Source: Pseudomonadota bacterium (GTDB lineage: Bacteria; Pseudomonadota; Gammaproteobacteria; Halothiobacillales; Halothiobacillaceae). Taken from it: a stretch of 64,000 nucleotides of DNA. The stretch lies in the NCBI GenBank assembly GCA_021801265.1, contig JAJYYE010000004.1, forward strand, positions 124,001-188,000, written 5' to 3'. The stretch's first letter is position 1. Each line of letters starts with the position of its first letter. The position numbers and the translations under genes are program-made. The notes below the pieces were generated by a model that saw nothing but the letters and a program-made list of their open reading frames with translations, was not told the DNA's origin and searched no databases. Of this stretch, positions 38,448 to 47,796 are shown piece by piece.

Positions 38448-39230
38448 ATGCAAATCCGATTAACCTATGCTTTGCCAGCACTGTTTTTAACTGGCGCCCT
38501 ATGGTCTCAACAAGCCTACTGCATACAAGATTGGAACTGTGATGTAGATGATTTCATGACCAAAGCCATAGGCATCGAAGAGCCATGGCTGGAAAACTCA
38601 GGTTACCTGTACGCGCAAGCCAGTCACAGTCAACCCAGTTCACTAACCTTGTCACCGGAACTTGAAGGCCGTTTCAGTGATCGGATTGGCATGGAGCTGG
38701 ATTTACCCCAATTCTCGGCAAATTTTCCCCTTGGACGAAACCAAAGCGCCTTGGGACCTGCGGCTGCAGGGATAAAATTTGCTGCCCTACATGATTGCAA
38801 TCCGGGAAAAGGCGAAGCCACCCTGGTGACTTTTGAAGTTGAAGGTCAGTACTCGCCCCGGAAACTGTCTGGTGCGGGCAATGCCATTTCCACGCAAGTC
38901 ATGTGGGCTCAGCTTTGGTATCCCTGGTTTACCCAGGGCGAAGCGGGATACACGCAACAAGTTGGGGATGGCATAACCAATGGTTGGTTTGTTAATACCA
39001 GTCTTGGCCGTGCCATCCAGGGTATCTACGCCGTGCAACTCGAGGTTGAAGGAGATAACCAACGGGTTATGGCGAATGGCCAGCGGGGTTTCGAGGGATA
39101 TCTCATGCCACAGGTGGCCTATCATGTCTCACCAAAATGGCTGGTCGCAGTTGGTGAACAGGCAGCCAGACAGGAGGGTATTCACCAGACCAACTGGTCT
39201 ACATGGGGGATGCTGGAGCGCGAATTCTGA
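38448..39230 (+). CDS. Putative outer-membrane protein of unknown function
   Basis: 260 residues with a signal peptide (cut near AYCIQ) and alternating aromatic beta-strands: SGYLYAQASHSQPSSLTLSP, GIKFAALHD, AQLWYPWFTQGEAGYTQQ and a C-terminal strand ending MLEREF, whose final Phe is the BAM recognition signal. It is likely a small beta-barrel. I do not recognise the family. The Fur-like promoter suggests a link to metal status. Confidence 0.7.
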   Translation: MQIRLTYALPALFLTGALWSQQAYCIQDWNCDVDDFMTKAIGIEEPWLENSGYLYAQASHSQPSSLTLSPELEGRFSDRIGMELDLPQFSANFPLGRNQSALGPAAAGIKFAALHDCNPGKGEATLVTFEVEGQYSPRKLSGAGNAISTQVMWAQLWYPWFTQGEAGYTQQVGDGITNGWFVNTSLGRAIQGIYAVQLEVEGDNQRVMANGQRGFEGYLMPQVAYHVSPKWLVAVGEQAARQEGIHQTNWSTWGMLEREF

Positions 39231-39417
39231 CCGGCTCAAAAGCGACAGCGGGCGCTTCTGTTTCTGTCCCAGTGATAGCCATTGGATTCTTGCCAATAGC
39301 GGATAGTCAAAATTTTTGTCGCCACCATAGGCTCAGTCAGCAAATGTTAACTATTTGTAAACAGCACAATGGTTAAACTACGCAACATTAATCTGCTTTC
39401 CTCCTTGACAGGCACTC

Positions 39418-40908
39418 ATGCAACCTTATTTTTCCCTGCCTCAGCGGCAGGCAATCCTCCTCATTGCACTCAACGGTCTGCTCTGGACATTCATGCCGTG
39501 GTTCACCAATCACAATCTACCGCTTGATGTGGTCGAGCAATTAACTTGGGGACATGAATGGCAGTGGGGCTATTACAAACACCCGTTTTTACCCGCGTGG
39601 ATGGCGGAAGTGTTTTATCGGGCCTTGGGTGATTTCGGACTATATTTTCTGAGTCAACTGGCCATTGGGGTAACGCTGTTATTCGTTTATCTCATTGGTG
39701 CGCGCCTTATGGATCATCATCGCGCCTTGCTCGGCACATTGCTCACACTGGGTATTTACTATTTTATTTGGCCAACGCCGGAATGGAATAACAATATTGC
39801 CCAAATGCCATTTTGGGCAGCAGCGGTATATTTTCTATTGCGGGCACTGCAAGGAAACAAGGCACAAGATTGGATCTGGATTGGTCTTGCGCTGGGACTG
39901 GGTGTACTCACCAAATACTCAACTGGAATTCTGGCGCTGACGTTTTTTACTTATTTGCTCGTGATGCCCAATACACGACATTATTTTTTGACTGGCAAAC
40001 TCTGGTTGGGCTTGGTCACCCTGTTTGTTGTGTTTTCGCCGAATGCGATTTGGCTTATGCAGCATGACTTTTTGCCCATCACCTACGCAACAGATCGTGC
40101 GCTCGGTGAGGAGAAAACCGGTACGCTCAATCTGCTGTTGGACCTGCGCTTCTTGGGGGTGCAACTGCTGGATCAGTTGCCGATGGTTTTGTTGCTTGGG
40201 TTTGGCGGGTTAATGGCGCGCCGGTTCTGGACGCTAAAACCCAGTCAGCAAGACCCAGGCACAGGAATACGATTCCTGCTGTTCATGGCTTTAGCACCTG
40301 CGATCATCGCCGTATTGATTTCCTGGGTTTGTGGTTTGGGCTTGCGGGATATGTGGGGTACGCCCATGTGGAATCTTTCCGGCCTGTTAGTCGCTGCATT
40401 TTTGCGTCCCGCATTCATTGAGCGCGGGGCACGTATGATGCGCACGTTTTTAGGGTTTATTTTACTGCTTGCTGGCGCGCAATTATTCAATGCGACTTGG
40501 ATCGCGCACACCAGCCACAAGCCCGCGAGGACCCAATGGCCGGATATTGCCATGGCGCAAACGGTCAGCACGGCATGGAAGGCTGAATGTCAGCAACCCC
40601 TCCGCCTGATTGCGGGTGATTCTTGGTTGGCCGGATTAATTGCGCTACAAACCCCTGGTCGGCCCAGTGTATTTATTGATGGTGATCGCAGCATTTCCCC
40701 ATGGGTCACTGCGACTGAAGATCAGAAAAATGGAACGTTACTGGTGTGGGAAGGTGATATCAACCAAGAGCCTGCAGGGCTGAAACAACTCGGGGCGCAA
40801 ATGGCTGTGGATACGGCGAAAATCCCGTGGCCCGCCGCGCCCATCAAGCCTTTGGTATTAAGTTGGTCGATAATTTGCCCGAATCAAGGAAGGGTATGGG
40901 GCCCGTAA
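39418..40908 (+). CDS. GT39-type glycosyltransferase (ArnT/PMT_2 family)
   Basis: 496-residue membrane glycosyltransferase with about a dozen helices. The first periplasmic loop carries DVVEQLTWGHEWQWGYYKHP, with an acidic residue and the later HP motif of ArnT-like enzymes that use polyprenyl-phosphate sugars. The acceptor (lipid A or protein) cannot be told. No arn genes are adjacent. Confidence 0.9.
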   Translation: MQPYFSLPQRQAILLIALNGLLWTFMPWFTNHNLPLDVVEQLTWGHEWQWGYYKHPFLPAWMAEVFYRALGDFGLYFLSQLAIGVTLLFVYLIGARLMDHHRALLGTLLTLGIYYFIWPTPEWNNNIAQMPFWAAAVYFLLRALQGNKAQDWIWIGLALGLGVLTKYSTGILALTFFTYLLVMPNTRHYFLTGKLWLGLVTLFVVFSPNAIWLMQHDFLPITYATDRALGEEKTGTLNLLLDLRFLGVQLLDQLPMVLLLGFGGLMARRFWTLKPSQQDPGTGIRFLLFMALAPAIIAVLISWVCGLGLRDMWGTPMWNLSGLLVAAFLRPAFIERGARMMRTFLGFILLLAGAQLFNATWIAHTSHKPARTQWPDIAMAQTVSTAWKAECQQPLRLIAGDSWLAGLIALQTPGRPSVFIDGDRSISPWVTATEDQKNGTLLVWEGDINQEPAGLKQLGAQMAVDTAKIPWPAAPIKPLVLSWSIICPNQGRVWGP

Positions 40909-41063
40909 TTTCGATCCATGCACGCCACTCATGGCGAGAATGCGCATTGAGGCGGCAGCCCGACTTGTCGGATGCTGTCCTCGGATCCTGCCGCGACATG
41001 TTGCAAAACAATCCTGAAATTTGTAACACAGCCACGGCCCACGTCGTTCGTCGCGAGACGGCA

Positions 41064-41089
41064 ATTTCCTCACGCAGGCGCGAGGAAAT
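41064..41089. repeat. Hairpin in gap before DUF4337 gene
   Basis: ATTTCCTC - 10 bases - GAGGAAAT, perfect 8-bp arms, no T-run. The gap 40909-41192 is otherwise without a gene. Confidence 0.6.
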
Positions 41090-41192
41090 CACGTGATACT
41101 GCTCAGGGTAGGGTCAGGTGGATTACGCGTAAGCTGCCCCAATGAAAGACTGTTCCAAGTGAAGTTCAACCCAATTTTTAGAGGATAGTTTG

Positions 41193-41780
41193 ATGAGTGA
41201 AGGTTTGCATACACACGCCCCGCATGAGGATGCAGTGCACGAAGCGGCACACGGTGCGGGGCTTTCGGCTTCGCACAATTTGAATCAGTGGGTGGCGATT
41301 TTCACGGCATTGATTGCGGCATTGGGTGCGGTGGTGAGTTATCAGGGCAGCAATTTGATGAATGAAGTTTTACTGTATAAAAATGAGGCGGTTTTAAAGA
41401 AGACCAAGGCGACCGATGAGTGGAATTATTACCAGGCAGTCAGCACTAAATCCCATTTGATGGCGTTGGCGGTCGATTTAACGACACCGAATCGCGTGGC
41501 GGGTTTTAAAGACCAGATCGCGAAATATACCGTGCAAAAAGTTGAGATCAAGCAGCGGGCCGATGCGTTGGAGCAGGAATCGGAGCATGCCAATGCGGAA
41601 TCCGCCCGCTTGAATAAACCGCATCATGATTTGGAAATCGCCATGATTTTCTTCCAAATCTCAATTTCCTTGGCGTCAATTACCGCGCTGACCGGGCGAC
41701 GTTGGTTATTTGGTGCAGGACTGCTGAGCGCGACGGTGGGTATTGGCTTGTGGGGGATTGCATTGGTGGCAATGGCATGA
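41193..41780 (+). CDS. DUF4337 family membrane protein
   Basis: 195 residues from ATG 41193 (AGAGGATAG before it). A His-rich cytoplasmic start (HTHAPHEDAVHEAAH) is followed by one helix (VAIFTALIAALGAVVSY), a long charged coiled region (KNEAVLKKTKATDEWNYYQA), and two C-terminal helices. The pattern is DUF4337. Function unknown. Confidence 0.85.
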   Translation: MSEGLHTHAPHEDAVHEAAHGAGLSASHNLNQWVAIFTALIAALGAVVSYQGSNLMNEVLLYKNEAVLKKTKATDEWNYYQAVSTKSHLMALAVDLTTPNRVAGFKDQIAKYTVQKVEIKQRADALEQESEHANAESARLNKPHHDLEIAMIFFQISISLASITALTGRRWLFGAGLLSATVGIGLWGIALVAMA

Positions 41781-41925
41781 CAAAGCACAAAGGCGCGACG
41801 ACACGCTCTGGTGCCGTTCAGTCGGGGGCAATCCAAGCCAATACGATTCAAAAAACTGCTTTACACCTAAAATTCAAAGTGTTGCGGATCGATTGAGTTA
41901 ATTTGAAAACGCCAATGGAGTCACT

Positions 41926-42942
41926 ATGCCGTTAACCGAATCTCGTTGGGTATGGACTATTCTGATAGGCCTTGCCCTGTGGGTTGCCAGCCCGTTTGCG
42001 GTTCCGCTTCTGGCGGGCTTTGCTTTGGCCTTGGTCAGCCATCCGCTCCACCAGCTTCTCGTGCGTCGTCGATTGCCCATTATTCTGTCCGCATTGGTGA
42101 TTGGACTCATGTGGGCAATGGTATTTGTCCTGCCTGCAATGATTGTGCTGCAATCGGTTTTACCTGTTGTGGCGCGCTTCCAGGGTAGCTCAATTCCTGT
42201 TGATCGAATCCTCGACGTGCTTAAGCAGCTACCGGTGCTGGGGATTACCGTTTCAAATCACGCCGATGTCGTCATGGATTGGCTCAATCAGCATCCAATT
42301 AACAAGATGATCAGCGAAGTTGAACCGCTAGCGGGGCACATTGCCGGTCATACCTTGATGTTGATTGTTCATACCGCCCTGGCTTTGATTGTCGCCGTAT
42401 TGCTGCTTATTCACGGCGAGGCCATTGCGGAGCGCGTTCGCCCTCATCTCTTTGAGCTGGTCGGTATCCCCACCATGATGCGGCTTGAACAGGTGTTGGT
42501 TTCTTCCGTTCGTGCCGTTGTCTTGGGGATGATTGCCTTGGTTTTGTGGGAGGGTGTTCTTGGCGCCCTGATGTTTTGGCTCCTGGGTTTGCCCGCAGGC
42601 ATGGTATTTGCCATCGCTCTGGCTTTGTCATCATTGATTCCCGGCGGATCCGGTATTGTGCTGGCGCTCGCAGCGGTGGCCGCTTACACGGGGCAGCATA
42701 TCGCTTATGCTGTCATCATTCTTAGTGTCGGTCATATCATCACCCTGTCGGGTGACTACCTCGTCAAGCCAGCCGTTACCGGTGCCAAAAGCCATGCACC
42801 CTTTCTGATCGTACTGCTATCCATTCTAGGCGGGGTTGAGGTCATGGGGTTGATCGGATTGATTGCAGGCCCGGTGATCGTTTTGATGCTGTACGGAATG
42901 GCATCAGAACCCGCTGAAGTCATGAGTAAAGAGGTGAGTTAA
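41926..42942 (+). CDS. AI-2E family transporter (PerM/YdiK-like)
   Basis: 338-residue inner-membrane protein of the AI-2 exporter superfamily: about eight helices, the central soluble segment (residues 75-130) and the conserved ALSSLIPGGSGIVLALAAV motif (P-x-x-G). Members export AI-2 or act as Na+/H+ antiporters; substrate not predictable. Followed 8 bases later by a small secreted protein gene. Confidence 0.92.
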   Translation: MPLTESRWVWTILIGLALWVASPFAVPLLAGFALALVSHPLHQLLVRRRLPIILSALVIGLMWAMVFVLPAMIVLQSVLPVVARFQGSSIPVDRILDVLKQLPVLGITVSNHADVVMDWLNQHPINKMISEVEPLAGHIAGHTLMLIVHTALALIVAVLLLIHGEAIAERVRPHLFELVGIPTMMRLEQVLVSSVRAVVLGMIALVLWEGVLGALMFWLLGLPAGMVFAIALALSSLIPGGSGIVLALAAVAAYTGQHIAYAVIILSVGHIITLSGDYLVKPAVTGAKSHAPFLIVLLSILGGVEVMGLIGLIAGPVIVLMLYGMASEPAEVMSKEVS

Positions 42943-42950
42943 CGTCGCGT

Positions 42951-43211
42951 ATGTTTTCTAAATTAATGGCTCGTACAATCATTGCCAGCATGCTCGCCGT
43001 AGTCGTGATAACGGGTAGCGCCTTGTCGAAAGCCCAAGCGCGAAGTGGCAGCGGATCAAAAGCACAGACAATTTCAGGCGAAGGCGACAGGATCATCGCT
43101 GATATCGGCCAGCGTCAAACTGATCACGCTTCCGAGATTGAGGCGGTTCGCAAGGGTGCTTCAGCACCTCAAACTCAAAGTGCGGCTGATCGATTGGCTC
43201 GATTGGGTTAA
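42951..43211 (+). CDS. Small secreted protein
   Basis: 86 residues with a signal peptide (about 1-30, cut near AQARS) and a hydrophilic, Gln/Ser/Ala-rich mature part. No known domain. It follows the AI-2E transporter by 8 bases on the same strand and is likely co-transcribed. Function unknown. Confidence 0.6.
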   Translation: MFSKLMARTIIASMLAVVVITGSALSKAQARSGSGSKAQTISGEGDRIIADIGQRQTDHASEIEAVRKGASAPQTQSAADRLARLG

Positions 43212-43256
43212 CCAGCAGTCATTTGCAGCACCCAGTCATCTGTAGTGCTGCAAAAG

Positions 43257-44456
43257 CTACCGTTCCTCAAAAGCCCCATCGTCAAAGGCTTCCGCATAAC
43301 TGAGGTAGTCTTTTTCAACCTGTTTTTTGCACTGCTGTGCCAAATCCATTAATGATTTTTGCCATTTTTTCTTCTGGGCGAAATCAATCAGTTCGTCTGC
43401 AATGGAAGAACCCGCTCGACCACTGCTGCGCAACTGTCCCCAAGCGACGAGTTCGCCCATATGGCGCAGGACGCCTTCGATCATCTGTGCGGTCACTGTG
43501 GCACTGAGATCAACCCGGTCTTCACTCGGCTGTAACGCCCGCAAAACATAAGATTGCTTACCCATCATCACAGCGTGCAAAAACGCCATCGATACGGATT
43601 GCATCCGCTGCTGTACACCCACAATCCGATGCGCCTCACTTTTCCACTGAGGCTGCTTGATACCGCATGTGCGCATCAAGGAAGAAGGCAGCGCCTGTTT
43701 TAAATCCAGCAAATAATTTTGATCCGGCGAACCTTTACCCTCGACGAGAATGGCATAGCGCGCTACGCCAAGACTCCCCGTGCCGGCGATCCGCCGCGCC
43801 ACATCAAGCACTTGATAAAACCCAGGATTAGGCTGGTCTCTCGCAAAGTTTTCCATAAATTCAGTGATTTTTCGCCGCTCGGCATCACTGATTGCCAAGG
43901 CTTTTTTGCCATCCACCCGAATTTTTCGATACGCCCCCTGGAGTGTGGTGCGGCTATCCAAAAATGCCGGGCGTAACCGGTTTCTCTGCTTATCCAACAA
44001 CTGCTTGATCAAACCATCGGCCGTATCACGCTCAATCCAGCGGGCTTTTCCAGAAGCCAAGGCGGTTGTATAGCCTTCGAGAAATCGGTCACAAAGCGCA
44101 AGCGCTTCGGGACGTTTAATCGATAGACTATGGGCGCCCACCAAAATACTGGTCAAACAACGCACCAGCTCCCAAGTGCAGGGCGCCAGCGCCGCTTCAT
44201 CAAAATCATTCAAATCAAAGTAGGTCAGCCGGTTATCGCCCTTGTAACTGCCAAAATTTTCAAGATGCAGGTCGCCGCAAACCCAAGTTGCTGGTGCCTC
44301 ATCGAGCATGAGCTCATGTGGTAGGCGATCATAAAATAAATGGCAAGTCCCCCGCAAAAAGACAAACGGGTTAAGGCGCATGGCGCGATATTTGAGGATA
44401 AGTCGTTCAGGTTCACGTTCCGCATTAAACAACTGAATGTTTTGCACAATATCCAT
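43257..44456 (-). CDS. DUF2252 family protein
   Basis: 399 residues from MDIVQNIQLF, chosen because AAGGT lies before it; a start 22 codons earlier is weaker. The DUF2252 fold is kinase-like: RGTCHLFYDRL, WVCGDLHLENFGSY (catalytic-loop-like D-L-H-x-E-N), and YFDLNDFDEA (DFD/metal-like). Substrate unknown. Convergent with the small secreted gene. Confidence 0.88.
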   Translation of the reverse strand: MDIVQNIQLFNAEREPERLILKYRAMRLNPFVFLRGTCHLFYDRLPHELMLDEAPATWVCGDLHLENFGSYKGDNRLTYFDLNDFDEAALAPCTWELVRCLTSILVGAHSLSIKRPEALALCDRFLEGYTTALASGKARWIERDTADGLIKQLLDKQRNRLRPAFLDSRTTLQGAYRKIRVDGKKALAISDAERRKITEFMENFARDQPNPGFYQVLDVARRIAGTGSLGVARYAILVEGKGSPDQNYLLDLKQALPSSLMRTCGIKQPQWKSEAHRIVGVQQRMQSVSMAFLHAVMMGKQSYVLRALQPSEDRVDLSATVTAQMIEGVLRHMGELVAWGQLRSSGRAGSSIADELIDFAQKKKWQKSLMDLAQQCKKQVEKDYLSYAEAFDDGAFEER

Positions 44457-44623
44457 CAAATTACCTTGTGAAATAAATAAGGCATAGGTTGATCTCATAT
44501 AAATAAGCCAACAGATACTCATCTGAATAAGAAACCAGCCTCATCTCAAGTGATAATGACCCGTGAAGCGCCAATGCTTAAACCTCAAGCTACTGATATG
44601 CCAACCGTTTAAAGAAAAACCCC

Positions 44624-44737
44624 ATGACATACAACTGGACCGTTGCACTGTTTATTAGTGCCGCCTTCGCACTGTCGTCCGTTGCTTCTGCTGCCGATAA
44701 AACTGCTAATCCCGCACCTAAGCCAATCAAACGTTAA
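44624..44737 (+). CDS. Candidate 37-residue secreted peptide
   Basis: Short frame ATG 44624 to TAA 44737. The product begins MTYNWTVALFISAAFALSS, has a signal-like hydrophobic core, a likely cut after VASAA, and a short basic tail (DKTANPAPKPIKR). The ribosome site is weak (AAAGAAAAA). The composition is like small periplasmic peptides in related bacteria, but expression is unproven. Confidence 0.4.
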   Translation: MTYNWTVALFISAAFALSSVASAADKTANPAPKPIKR

Positions 44738-45151
44738 GAATCTCCTGTTTTTATTTTCCAAGCTGTTGTGGATAACACCATTTTGGACCGCTCAATCACG
44801 TAGCAGGAGTTAATACTGCGATGCGTGATTTCATACTTTTGGCCTTAAATAGCAGTGTTGTACGCGACTTTCATCATGCTTTCGTATTAACCCAAAAAAC
44901 CCCTATGATTTAAAATCCCAACTCAAGTGTTTAACGAAGCGTTGCACTGACCGGTTGAAACCAGGGCGGTGATCGTTTAAAAATGACAACCAAATCAAGA
45001 GGTAGGCACAGAATAGGCGTGAATTCGTCACAGCGTTAAAAACATCAGAAAATCACGATGGATTTACGATCTGCCCATCCGGCTTATCAATCCGTGGATA
45101 AAATACCATCACGGAAAATTATCAAATAAAATCAATTGGTTAAATACTGTG
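44738..45151. other. AT-rich gap before tRNA-Val
   Basis: Four hundred bases with no gene seen. The only structure is a weak inverted repeat TCCGTG / CACGGA (45091-45096 and 45110-45115). Confidence 0.5.
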
Positions 45152-45179
45152 TTGACAGCAATTTAAAAGCAAGTAGAAT
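45152..45179 (+). promoter_or_regulatory. Strong promoter of tRNA-Val
   Basis: -35 TTGACA (45152-45157), 16-base spacer, -10 TAGAAT (45174-45179), then a GC-rich discriminator GCGCGTCC typical of stringently controlled stable-RNA promoters. Confidence 0.85.
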
Positions 45180-45197
45180 GCGCGTCCTGATCTTTTT

Positions 45198-45272
45198 AGT
45201 CGCGTAGCTCAGTGGTAGAGCATCACCTTGACATGGTGGTGGTCGGTGGTTCGATCCCACTCGCGACTACCA
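45198..45272 (+). tRNA. tRNA-Val (GAC)
   Basis: 75 bases. Acceptor AGTCGCG / CGCGACT, D-arm GCTC...GAGC, anticodon arm TCACC-TTGACAT-GGTGG with anticodon GAC, T-arm with TTCGATC, encoded CCA end. A strong promoter stands directly upstream. Three near-copies of CCGTAGATT and a T-run follow in 45310-45350, a possible transcript end. Confidence 0.96.
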
Positions 45273-45575
45273 TTTTCGATTCATGAAATTCCACACAATT
45301 CCATTAAATCCCGTAGATTCCGTAGATTCCGTAATTTTCGGGTTTTTTTACGCCTATGACATTCTGAGCGGTGTCATTCAACCCGCGTAATTTTGACAAT
45401 CATTCACATCAACCGACTAAAAACCTGGCGCAAGGTTCGGCTGCGACACCCATCAATCGCTTGTTTAATATCAACCTGGGGTATTACTTCTGAGCAAACA
45501 CCCCGCCCCCAATCAATGGCGTGTCATTGCCAGGCGTTCATGTGTTTTTACAGCTTGAGTCCGTCACCCGCTCGC

Positions 45576-45608
45576 GCTATGGTCATACCCATAGCTCACT
45601 GGGGCTAT
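45576..45608 (+). promoter_or_regulatory. Repeated GCTAT/ATAGC sites before dps
   Basis: GCTAT (45576), ATAGC (45591) and GCTAT (45604), with spacings of 10 and 8 bases, 34 bases before the dps start. ATAG/CTAT blocks recall OxyR sites, but the spacing differs from ATAG-N7-CTAT. Candidate operator only. The rest of the gap 45273-45641 has no gene. Confidence 0.4.
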
Positions 45609-45641
45609 AGTGTGGATTTTGTTGAAATTCAGGAGTGCATC

Positions 45642-46160
45642 ATGGCCAAGAAGAAAGACGTTGCTGAAGTGGTATCTCACCAGACCAATGGAGATAACAT
45701 CAACATCGGGATTAGCGAAAAAGATCGACTGGCGATTGCCGAATGTTTGAGCAAATTACTGGCAGATACCTACTCGCTGTTTTTGATGACCCATAACTTC
45801 CACTGGAATGTGACCGGGCCGCAGTTTAACAGTTTACATATGATGTTTGAAACTCAATACACCGAGCTGTTCACCGCTGTGGACGAGGTAGCCGAACGCA
45901 TTCGTGCCTTGGGCGCGTTCGCTCCGGCTTCATTTAAGAAGTTCTCTGGCTTGGCTTCGTTCGCCATTCCCGATGAAACCCAAACCGCGAGTGAAATGAT
46001 CGCGCATTTGGTCAAGGGTCAAGAAACCGTGGTGCGTACCGCACGGGCAGTTTTTCCGATTGCGGAGGCCGCAAACGACCAACCAACCATTGATTTGATT
46101 ACGCGTCGGATGGAGCTGCATGAAAAAAATGCATGGATGCTCCGCGCACTTTTAGCGTAA
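45642..46160 (+). CDS. dps: Dps ferritin-like DNA-binding protein
   Basis: 172-residue Dps/MrgA family protein that oxidises Fe(II) with peroxide, stores iron and shields DNA. The intersubunit ferroxidase site is seen in THNFHWNVTGPQF and HMMFETQYTELFTAVDEVAERIRALG. AGGAG lies before ATG 45642; a frame extending to 45393 is not real coding. The Lys-rich N-terminus (MAKKKD) could bind DNA. Confidence 0.96.
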   Translation: MAKKKDVAEVVSHQTNGDNINIGISEKDRLAIAECLSKLLADTYSLFLMTHNFHWNVTGPQFNSLHMMFETQYTELFTAVDEVAERIRALGAFAPASFKKFSGLASFAIPDETQTASEMIAHLVKGQETVVRTARAVFPIAEAANDQPTIDLITRRMELHEKNAWMLRALLA

Positions 46161-46216
46161 TGATGCATGAACGGGTTGAGTGTACGGTAAATCGCACCAA
46201 ACCGATGCCCCACCGG

Positions 46217-46241
46217 CCCTGCCATTTTGGCGGGGGTTTTT
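46217..46241 (+). terminator. Terminator after dps
   Basis: Stem CCCTGCC / GGCGGGG (one T-G pair) with loop ATTTT, then TTTTT. Ends the dps transcript; the convergent gene's stop lies at its edge. Confidence 0.8.
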
Positions 46242-47196
46242 ATGGGTGATTTATGTGCCGGGGATGCTGAATAAATAGCACCAAGAACCCTGCCAGAATC
46301 GATGATCCCAATAAAAATAAATGTAAATTTACGGCTGCCGATAGCGCGGTAACGGAAGGTAAATTAAACGGCTGCAGGGCAAGCAATACGCCAGCTTCAA
46401 ACGTTCCAAAACCGCCGGGTGCGTGAATGGGCAACACGGTGGTCAAATCGCCGCCAAGCGCGCCGGCAAGCGCGCCGGCGATGTTGACAGGTGCCAAATT
46501 CATCAATAGCCAGGCCAGTGTAAGTAACTTCACCAACCAGTTGGCCCAGGTCCAACCCAAGGTGGCAAGAAAATGACCGGTAGAATTGGGCAGGCTATCA
46601 ACGCTGGCAAGCAGCCGATCTCGCCATTTTCCGGGTGGGCGTTGCATGAGAAAACGATGCAGGCGGGCTCTTGCCGAATAAATCAATAACGGCGCGGGCA
46701 ATAAAATAACCACCGGCCACAGCCACGCATCGGTTAAGCCCATTCCCGACCCCAGAGCCAGAAATACGGCGAGCAGCCCTAAAATCACGATGGCTTGCAA
46801 ATCCAGCAGGCGAAACCACAGCAGTACCGGCACAGTGCGAGGGGGGGGCAAGGCGAAATAGCGCTGCATCAATAGGGGGAAACTGAGTTCCCCGCTGCGC
46901 ATGGGCAAAAAATTATTCAACAAAATATGCCAAGTCGATAGTTTGAGCGTCGGCCAAAATTGGCCGCGAAGCTCGCTCAAAAAATACCGTTGAATCCGTA
47001 CGGCACGTAATGCATAACTCAGCACCATCAAGAGCAACGCCCCGCCCAAGGCTGCGGGGGAAATATGTCGCCAGGGCGCAATCAGCCGGGCAGGACCAAT
47101 CCACGCAACCGCCAAACCCACGACAAGCAGCACTGCCAGCCAAGCCAGCAGGATTTTTAAGCGATTAAGGGCAATAGATTTCGGAATAAGGGGCAT
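46240..47196 (-). CDS. Lysylphosphatidylglycerol-synthase-like membrane protein
   Basis: 318-residue inner-membrane protein of the LPG_synthase_TM (UPF0104) family: eight or so helices, the conserved SYALRAVRIQRYFL and NNFLPMRSGELSFPLLMQRY, and HAPGGFGTFEAGVLLAL near the C-terminus. The C-terminal aminoacyl-transferase domain of MprF is absent, so it is the transporter-like half; lipid flipping is a fair guess. Confidence 0.88.
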   Translation of the reverse strand: MPLIPKSIALNRLKILLAWLAVLLVVGLAVAWIGPARLIAPWRHISPAALGGALLLMVLSYALRAVRIQRYFLSELRGQFWPTLKLSTWHILLNNFLPMRSGELSFPLLMQRYFALPPPRTVPVLLWFRLLDLQAIVILGLLAVFLALGSGMGLTDAWLWPVVILLPAPLLIYSARARLHRFLMQRPPGKWRDRLLASVDSLPNSTGHFLATLGWTWANWLVKLLTLAWLLMNLAPVNIAGALAGALGGDLTTVLPIHAPGGFGTFEAGVLLALQPFNLPSVTALSAAVNLHLFLLGSSILAGFLVLFIQHPRHINHP

Positions 47197-47311
47197 CAGC
47201 GCTGCGGGGATGGGTTAAATTTAGGCATAATACGCGCTCACTCTGCCGTCGTCATATGCACACTGCGATTTTGCGGGCTGCCGAGCCATCATTTAAAAGG
47301 GGTCAGTGTTA

Positions 47312-47755
47312 ATGAGCGCCGTGATATTTCATTTAATTGACGATACTGATCCCGAAGCCTATTGGTTTTATGCCGCCGAATTGTGCGCGCAGGCGGTGGT
47401 AGATGAGCGCATGACCTATGTGGTGTGTGCCAACCACGCGCATGTGGAAAGTTTTGATGAGTACCTTTGGGGTTATCGCCCCGATGCGTTTGTGCCGCAC
47501 ACCGCCGACCCGGAAGATGTCGAGCACGCACCACTGTTTTTAGGCATTGATCCAGCGGCGGGCGGTTTCGCCTCGGTGATTAATCTGTCTGGCGTGCCGA
47601 TTGAGCGCGTGGCCGAACGCGAGCAGCTTGATGAGGTGGTGGATGCCCAGCCCGCGAATCGGGATGCCGCGCGCGCGCGCTGGCGCGATTATCAAGCTGC
47701 TGGCGTGAAGCCACAGCATCGGCAAATCGCGCAGGTGGCGCGTGATCCCGAATAG
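47312..47755 (+). CDS. holC: DNA polymerase III chi subunit HolC
   Basis: 147 residues from ATG 47312, which has AAGGGGT before it. HolC fold: FHLIDDTDPEAYWFYAAELC, then YVVCANHAHVESFDEYLW and FVPHTADPEDVEHAPLFLG. It links the clamp loader to SSB. The holC-valS order is the standard gammaproteobacterial arrangement. Confidence 0.93.
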   Translation: MSAVIFHLIDDTDPEAYWFYAAELCAQAVVDERMTYVVCANHAHVESFDEYLWGYRPDAFVPHTADPEDVEHAPLFLGIDPAAGGFASVINLSGVPIERVAEREQLDEVVDAQPANRDAARARWRDYQAAGVKPQHRQIAQVARDPE

Positions 47756-47796
47756 TTTTTGCTTTATTTAATGACTCAAATTAGTTGATTTTGCTC

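Noticed and set aside
45393-45641. N-terminal extension of Dps by 83 residues
   Set aside because: Dps families start near the ATG at 45642, which has AGGAG; the extension overlaps the promoter region.
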